From: RGIG1959 sp045637645
GTDB taxonomy: Bacteria; Bacillota; Clostridia; Oscillospirales; Acutalibacteraceae
NCBI GenBank assembly: GCA_045637645.1
Contig: JAZTZV010000028.1
Coordinates: 17,634 to 81,633, forward strand
Reading direction: 5' to 3'
DNA length: 64,000 bases
This document shows positions 60,729 through 64,000 of the stretch, piece after piece. Made by a program: the position numbers and the translations under genes. Below the pieces are notes generated by a model. It saw nothing but the letters and a program-made list of their open reading frames with translations. It did no database searches and was not told the DNA's origin. Positions within the stretch are counted from its first letter, which is position 1. Each line of letters starts with the position of its first letter.

Positions 60729-60762
60729 AGTATAGCAACTCAATGTGAACTTCCATTGAACT
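60729..60762 (-). promoter_or_regulatory. Promoter and probable self-operator of the two-component system
   Basis: -10 TATACT (minus strand, 60729-60734) with a poor -35. On the plus strand, TGAACT occurs at 60746-60751 and 60757-60762, an 11-base spaced direct repeat covering the -35 region. This is the layout used by PhoB-class activators. Confidence 0.5.
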
Positions 60763-60772
60763 CCATTATGCC

Positions 60773-60806
60773 ACAAAAGCCGCTCTCTGTCAAAGAGAAC
60801 GGCTTT
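60773..60806 (-). terminator. Terminator after mazF
   Basis: A 7-bp GC-rich stem (60776-60782 with 60800-60806), extended by five pairs inside around one mismatch and followed by TTTTG, lies six bases beyond the mazF stop. Confidence 0.8.
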
Positions 60807-60811
60807 AAATT

Positions 60812-61159
60812 TTAATTTTGCAATCCGAAACTGATTTGCAACGCACGATTGACCTGTGCCATAGATCGATCATCCAAATGCCCCATATGCTCACGCAGTC
60901 GCTTTTTATCCAATGTACGAATCTGCTCGAGCAACACGATCGAATCTCGCGCCAATCCGTTTTCTCCCGAGTGAACATGAATGTGCGTTGGCAACGGCGC
61001 TTTATCCTTTTGACTGGTGATTGCCGCAGCAATCACAGTCGGCGAAAACCGATTACCGACATCGTTTTGCACGATCAGAACCGGTCGCACGCCGCCTTGT
61101 TCCGATCCGACAACCGGACTGAGATCGGCGTAATATATATCACCTCGTTGAACTTTCAC
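60812..61159 (-). CDS. MazF/PemK family endoribonuclease toxin, solitary
   Basis: A 115-residue protein that matches Bacillus EndoA (NdoA) in length and sequence: VQRGDIYYADLSPVVGSEQGGVRPVLIVQND, AAITSQKDKAPLPTHI and RDSIVLLEQIRTLDKKRL. The catalytic Arg (GVRPV) and Thr (ITSQ) are retained. It would cleave mRNA at short specific sites. The start is a GTG at 61159 with AAAGGTG nine bases upstream. No antitoxin gene is found upstream: only about 130 bases separate it from the divergent gene. In Bacillus the antitoxin EndoAI is the preceding gene. Confidence 0.92.
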   Translation of the reverse strand: MKVQRGDIYYADLSPVVGSEQGGVRPVLIVQNDVGNRFSPTVIAAAITSQKDKAPLPTHIHVHSGENGLARDSIVLLEQIRTLDKKRLREHMGHLDDRSMAQVNRALQISFGLQN

Positions 61160-61288
61160 GATTTCACACACCTTTATTGGCTTTTTGCAATCATAGTTTA
61201 CCCAAAAACCGTGCATCCTAATCACACAAGTAAGAATACGCGCTCTGTACTTTTTAATATATGCCGTGTAAATAAAAGGAGTGAGTCT

Positions 61289-61783
61289 ATGATTCAAAAA
61301 CGCTTCACCGTCGTTCACGCATCGTTCGGCGATATCTTCATCACCGCCGAAGATGATCATATCGTGACCATCGGTATGACACGTCCCCACGTGCTGTCCG
61401 CCATGAGGCAGGATGATGCTCCGTTGCTTGTCGAAAGCGCACAACAACTCCGACGCTATCTGGACGGCAACTTAACCGCGTTGTCGCTGCCGCTTTCGGA
61501 GTCCCCCATGCCGTTCACCGCGGCGGTGTACCATGCAGTGAGAGCCATTCCGTACGGCGAGCAATGCTGTGCCGAAGATATTGCCGCCGTACTCGAAAAA
61601 CCGCACGCCGTCAAAGCCGTGGAAAGCGTTTGCCGCGGAAATCCGTTTCGCATTGCAATCCCGACGCATCGTGTGAAATTGAGCGGTCATGAGCCCCCGC
61701 GCAAAAGTCGCGTGTTGATGCCCGACGACGCGCTGTGCCTTCTGGAAAAACGCTATCTTGACAAAGAGTTCAAAAGGCGGTAA
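61289..61783 (+). CDS. Alkyltransferase-like protein with Thr at the active-site Cys
   Basis: A 164-residue protein with the two-domain fold of O6-methylguanine-DNA methyltransferase. The N-terminal part has SFGDIFITAEDDHIVTI and the C-terminal part has YHAVRAIPYGEQCCAEDIAAVLEKPHAVKAVESVCRGNPFRIAIPTHRV. The methyl-accepting motif PCHRV is PTHRV here, so the Cys is missing. The following GGYxGG loop is also gone. It cannot act as a suicide methyltransferase. Alkyltransferase-like proteins that bind damaged DNA and call in repair are a known alternative, but they usually have Trp or Ala. AGGAG precedes the ATG; mnmA follows. Confidence 0.88.
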   Translation: MIQKRFTVVHASFGDIFITAEDDHIVTIGMTRPHVLSAMRQDDAPLLVESAQQLRRYLDGNLTALSLPLSESPMPFTAAVYHAVRAIPYGEQCCAEDIAAVLEKPHAVKAVESVCRGNPFRIAIPTHRVKLSGHEPPRKSRVLMPDDALCLLEKRYLDKEFKRR

Positions 61784-61815
61784 ACTTTTAAAAAAGAACG
61801 AAGGGAGTGACAGAC

Positions 61816-62859
61816 ATGGATGCACGTGTACTGGTTGCCATGAGCGGCGGCGTGGACAGTTCTGCCGCGGCACTGGTTTTGAAACAACAGGGCTATGCAA
61901 TCGACGGTGCCACCATGAAGCTATTGCCTTCTCCCTCGCAGGACGCAAACGACGCACGCGCCGTTTGCGAGCGACTCGGTATGCAACATTTTGTGTTCGA
62001 GTTGATCGACGAATTCCGCGAGCATGTCATCTGCCCGTTTGCGGACAGTTATCTGCGCGGCGAAACGCCGAATCCTTGCCTTTACTGCAACAAACATTTG
62101 AAATTTGCGCGCTTTTGGACAGAAGCGCAAGCACGCGGCTACGATAAAATTGCGACAGGACATTACGCGCGCATTTCGTACGACAGTGGTAGTGAACGCT
62201 ATCTGCTCCAAAAAGCCGCCGACAACAGCAAGGATCAAACGTACGTGCTGTACGCCATGACGCAGGATGATCTTGCACGCACACTGTTGCCTCTTGGCTC
62301 CATGCAAAAGGCGGAAATCCGCGAACTTGCGGCTTCTCACGGATTTGTCAACGCCGACAAACCCGACAGCCAAGATATTTGCTTTGTCCCCGACGGCGAT
62401 TATGCCGCATTTTTGGAGCAAGAACTCGGTGTTTCCTGTCCTGTCGGCGATTTTGTGCGATTGGACAACGGCGCGGTCGTCGGGCAACACAAGGGATTGC
62501 ACCGCTACACCATCGGACAACGCAAAGGACTCGGCATCGCGGCGGAAAAACCGCTGTATGTCGTGCAAAAAGATTGCGAAAACAATCGCGTCATTTTGGG
62601 AGACAACGCCGATTTGTTTCATCCCTCGTTGCACGCCCACGACTGCAACTGGATCGCTTGCGATGTACCGCAGGCACCGCTTCGCGTCACGGCGAAAACA
62701 CGTTACAAACAAACCGAAACTCCCGCCACCGTTCATGCATTAAGCCACGACACGGTGTTTGTGGAATTTGATTCACCCCAGCGCGCCATCACCGCCGGAC
62801 AAGCCGTTGTGTTTTATGACGGCGACACCGTCGTTGGCGGCGGTATTATAGGAGGATAA
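61816..62859 (+). CDS. mnmA: tRNA-specific 2-thiouridylase MnmA
   Basis: A 347-residue enzyme that makes s2U34 in tRNA-Lys, Glu and Gln. The PP-loop ATP motif is AMSGGVDSSAAAL, one catalytic Cys is in PNPCLYCNKHLKF and the other in DICFVPDG. Other blocks are ATGHYARI and YTIGQRKGLGI. The start is the ATG at 61816 with GGAG eight bases upstream; a GTG nine bases earlier is the alternative. It follows the alkyltransferase-like gene by 32 bases and abuts nadA. Confidence 0.96.
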   Translation: MDARVLVAMSGGVDSSAAALVLKQQGYAIDGATMKLLPSPSQDANDARAVCERLGMQHFVFELIDEFREHVICPFADSYLRGETPNPCLYCNKHLKFARFWTEAQARGYDKIATGHYARISYDSGSERYLLQKAADNSKDQTYVLYAMTQDDLARTLLPLGSMQKAEIRELAASHGFVNADKPDSQDICFVPDGDYAAFLEQELGVSCPVGDFVRLDNGAVVGQHKGLHRYTIGQRKGLGIAAEKPLYVVQKDCENNRVILGDNADLFHPSLHAHDCNWIACDVPQAPLRVTAKTRYKQTETPATVHALSHDTVFVEFDSPQRAITAGQAVVFYDGDTVVGGGIIGG

Positions 62860-62864
62860 CCGAT

Positions 62865-63782
62865 ATGCACACCATTTCTTCGTTGCAACAGGAGATTATA
62901 AAACTGAAACAAGACAAGGACGTTGCGGTTCTTGCGCACAGCTATCAAACTCACGATATTTTGGAAGTTGCCGATTTGACAGGCGATTCGTTCATGCTCA
63001 GCGCCGCGGCGGCAAAGCTTCCGCAAAAAACGATTGTAATGTGCGGCGTACGTTTTATGGCAGAAACGGTCAAACTGCTCTCCCCCGACAAAACCGTGAT
63101 TTTGGTTTCGCCGCAGGCAGGTTGCCCGATGGCGGAGCAAATGACCAAAGAACAAATTGAAGCCTATCGCGCCGAACATCCCGACCACGCGGTGGTGGCG
63201 TACATCAACACCACCACCGAGCTGAAAACCGTCTGTGACGTGTGTGTCACGTCGTCTTCGGCGGTCAAGATCGTGTCGAATATGGAGCAGAACGATATCC
63301 TGTTTATTCCCGATTGCAACCTCGGTGCGTTTGTCGCCGCATCTTGCCCCGATAAAAACATCGTCCTACTCAAAGGCGGTTGCCCTGTACATACAGCCGT
63401 TACGCCCGAAGAAGCGGCGGCGGCAAAAGCGGCACATCCCGACGCGTTGCTGCTCTGCCACCCCGAATGTTTGCCCGAAGTCAGCGCACAAGCGGATATG
63501 CTCGGCTCCACCGCCGACATCATGCGCTTTGCCAAGGAAAGCGATCACAAAGAATTCATCATCGGCACCGAAAACAGCATCGTGGAGCATTTGCAATACG
63601 AATGTCCCGACAAGCGTTTCTACCCGATGTCGAAAGGGTTGATCTGTTCGGATATGAAACTCACGACTCTTGTCGATGTGCTTCACGCTGTACAAGGTGA
63701 CGGCGGCGAAGAGATCGTTTTGAGCGATGATACACTCGCAAAAGCGCGTGCCTGCATTGACGAAATGCTCCGTTTGGGCTGA
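62865..63782 (+). CDS. nadA: Quinolinate synthase NadA
   Basis: A 305-residue [4Fe-4S] enzyme that condenses iminoaspartate with dihydroxyacetone phosphate in NAD synthesis. The three cluster cysteines are in IVMCGVRFMAET, LCHPECLPEV and GLICSDMKLTTL. AHSYQTHDILEVADLTGDS and GTENSIVEHLQYECPDKRFYP are further family blocks. The ATG at 62865 uses a GGAGG that overlaps the mnmA stop. nadB and nadC are not in the window. MnmA-NadA adjacency may reflect shared sulfur or cluster supply, which is inference. Confidence 0.97.
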   Translation: MHTISSLQQEIIKLKQDKDVAVLAHSYQTHDILEVADLTGDSFMLSAAAAKLPQKTIVMCGVRFMAETVKLLSPDKTVILVSPQAGCPMAEQMTKEQIEAYRAEHPDHAVVAYINTTTELKTVCDVCVTSSSAVKIVSNMEQNDILFIPDCNLGAFVAASCPDKNIVLLKGGCPVHTAVTPEEAAAAKAAHPDALLLCHPECLPEVSAQADMLGSTADIMRFAKESDHKEFIIGTENSIVEHLQYECPDKRFYPMSKGLICSDMKLTTLVDVLHAVQGDGGEEIVLSDDTLAKARACIDEMLRLG

Positions 63783-63836
63783 TCGATTCGGCGACAAAAA
63801 AATTTGAAAAAATGCAGATTTTTTTCAAAAAACATA

Positions 63837-63865
63837 TTGACAAAACGACCTCTTCTCTGTATAAT
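63837..63865 (+). promoter_or_regulatory. Promoter of the tRNA operon
   Basis: -35 TTGACA, a 17-base spacer, and -10 TATAAT, both perfect, 39 bases before the tRNA. No clear terminator for nadA is present; only an A/T-rich hairpin near 63803-63829. Confidence 0.9.
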
Positions 63866-63904
63866 AACTATCGTTGTCAACGGCGCACTGCCGTTTACAT
63901 AGAT

Positions 63905-63981
63905 GGCCCGGTAGTTCAGTTGGTTAGAACGCCAGCCTGTCACGCTGGAGGTCGACGGTTCGGGCCCGTTCCGGGTCGCCA
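63905..63981 (+). tRNA. tRNA-Asp (anticodon GTC)
   Basis: A 77-base cloverleaf. The acceptor stem pairs GGCCCGG with CCGGGTC, the discriminator is G as expected for Asp, and CCA is encoded. The anticodon stem CCAGC/GCTGG encloses the loop CTGTCAC with GTC. The D loop has AGTTCAGTTGGTTAGAAC and the T loop is TTCGGGC. Confidence 0.97.
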
Positions 63982-63987
63982 TCTTTT

Positions 63988-64000
63988 GCGGATATAGCTC
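63988..64000 (+). tRNA. Start of a second tRNA, cut by the window edge
   Basis: GCGGATATAGCTC, six bases after the CCA of tRNA-Asp, has the form of a tRNA acceptor arm followed by the D arm. Identity cannot be told from 13 bases. Confidence 0.65.

Noticed and set aside
61160..61288. MazE-like antitoxin upstream of mazF
   Set aside because: No ORF with start and ribosome binding site on either strand in this gap; the open minus-strand frame upstream is antisense to the next gene.
63803..63829. Terminator after nadA
   Set aside because: The A/T-only hairpin lacks a GC-rich stem; I could not support it as an intrinsic terminator.
1..64000. CRISPR array, prophage or insertion sequence
   Set aside because: No regularly spaced repeats, Cas, integrase, transposase or phage structural genes were seen; the only repeat element is the one near 57 kb.

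Overview
The window is a piece of a chromosome from a low-to-mid GC, endospore-forming Firmicute of class Clostridia; an Oscillospirales-like gut or anaerobic lineage is plausible, but I cannot name a species. The evidence is a forespore sigma factor (sigG), a SpoIIIE/FtsK translocase beside a TepA-type ClpP-like protease, a T-box leader on alaS, the redox repressor Rex, YlbF next to miaB, strong TTGACA-N17-TATAAT promoters, and frequent TTG and GTG starts. The content is almost all core chromosome. I see no phage, transposase, integrase or CRISPR array.

Layout. 1-4889 (minus): miaB, a Cys-tailed YlbF protein, mutS and the start of mutL. 5036-7261 (minus): a small membrane protein and an extra-long ECF-like sigma factor. 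7382-10944 (minus): rlmH, an SGNH hydrolase and a polar amino acid ABC importer. 11014-16501 (minus): HAD phosphatase, aldose epimerase and the potABCD polyamine importer, preceded by a 230-nt leader that folds over the potA ribosome binding site. 16857-21968 (minus): putP, rarA, an esterase and glyA. 22138-22905: sigG. 23015-31695 (minus): M20 peptidase, DUF2156 protein, YgiQ radical SAM protein, malQ, ftsK/spoIIIE and tepA. 31957-34538 (plus): aconitase and rex. 34723-35865 (plus): a NahK-like sugar kinase with tandem operator-like repeats. 35930-41676 (minus): purine salvage, with xpt and a BmpA-type nucleoside importer. 41791-45665 (minus): DEDDh exonuclease with a zinc ribbon, a HIT protein and T-box-controlled alaS. 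46015-54533 (minus): a long run with a PBP, a U32 peptidase, two tandem mltG copies, 5-formyl-THF cyclo-ligase, a DJ-1 protein, a GNAT, tmk and thyX. 54790-56737 (plus): sugar isomerase and Gfo/Idh dehydrogenase. 56756-57141: an inverted-repeat element. 57153-61159: a CaCA antiporter, a 53-residue plus-strand ORF, a two-component system and a solitary mazF. 61289-63782 (plus): an alkyltransferase-like protein with Thr in place of the catalytic Cys, mnmA and nadA. 63905-64000: tRNA-Asp and the first bases of another tRNA.

How the genes work together. Most operons are housekeeping: mismatch repair and tRNA thiomethylation, folate and thymidylate supply (glyA, 5-FCL, thyX, tmk), peptidoglycan (PBP, MltG), purine uptake plus xanthine salvage, and polyamine uptake. 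Points deserving a second look are the potA leader RNA, the sigma factor with a large unassigned C-terminal region, the PTHRV alkyltransferase-like protein, the orphan MazF, the mltG duplication, the terminator that contains a ribosome binding site before the PBP gene, the inverted-repeat element at 56.8-57.1 kb, and the small ORF behind a forespore-like promoter. All assignments come from reading motifs, so family names are firm only where motifs are quoted.
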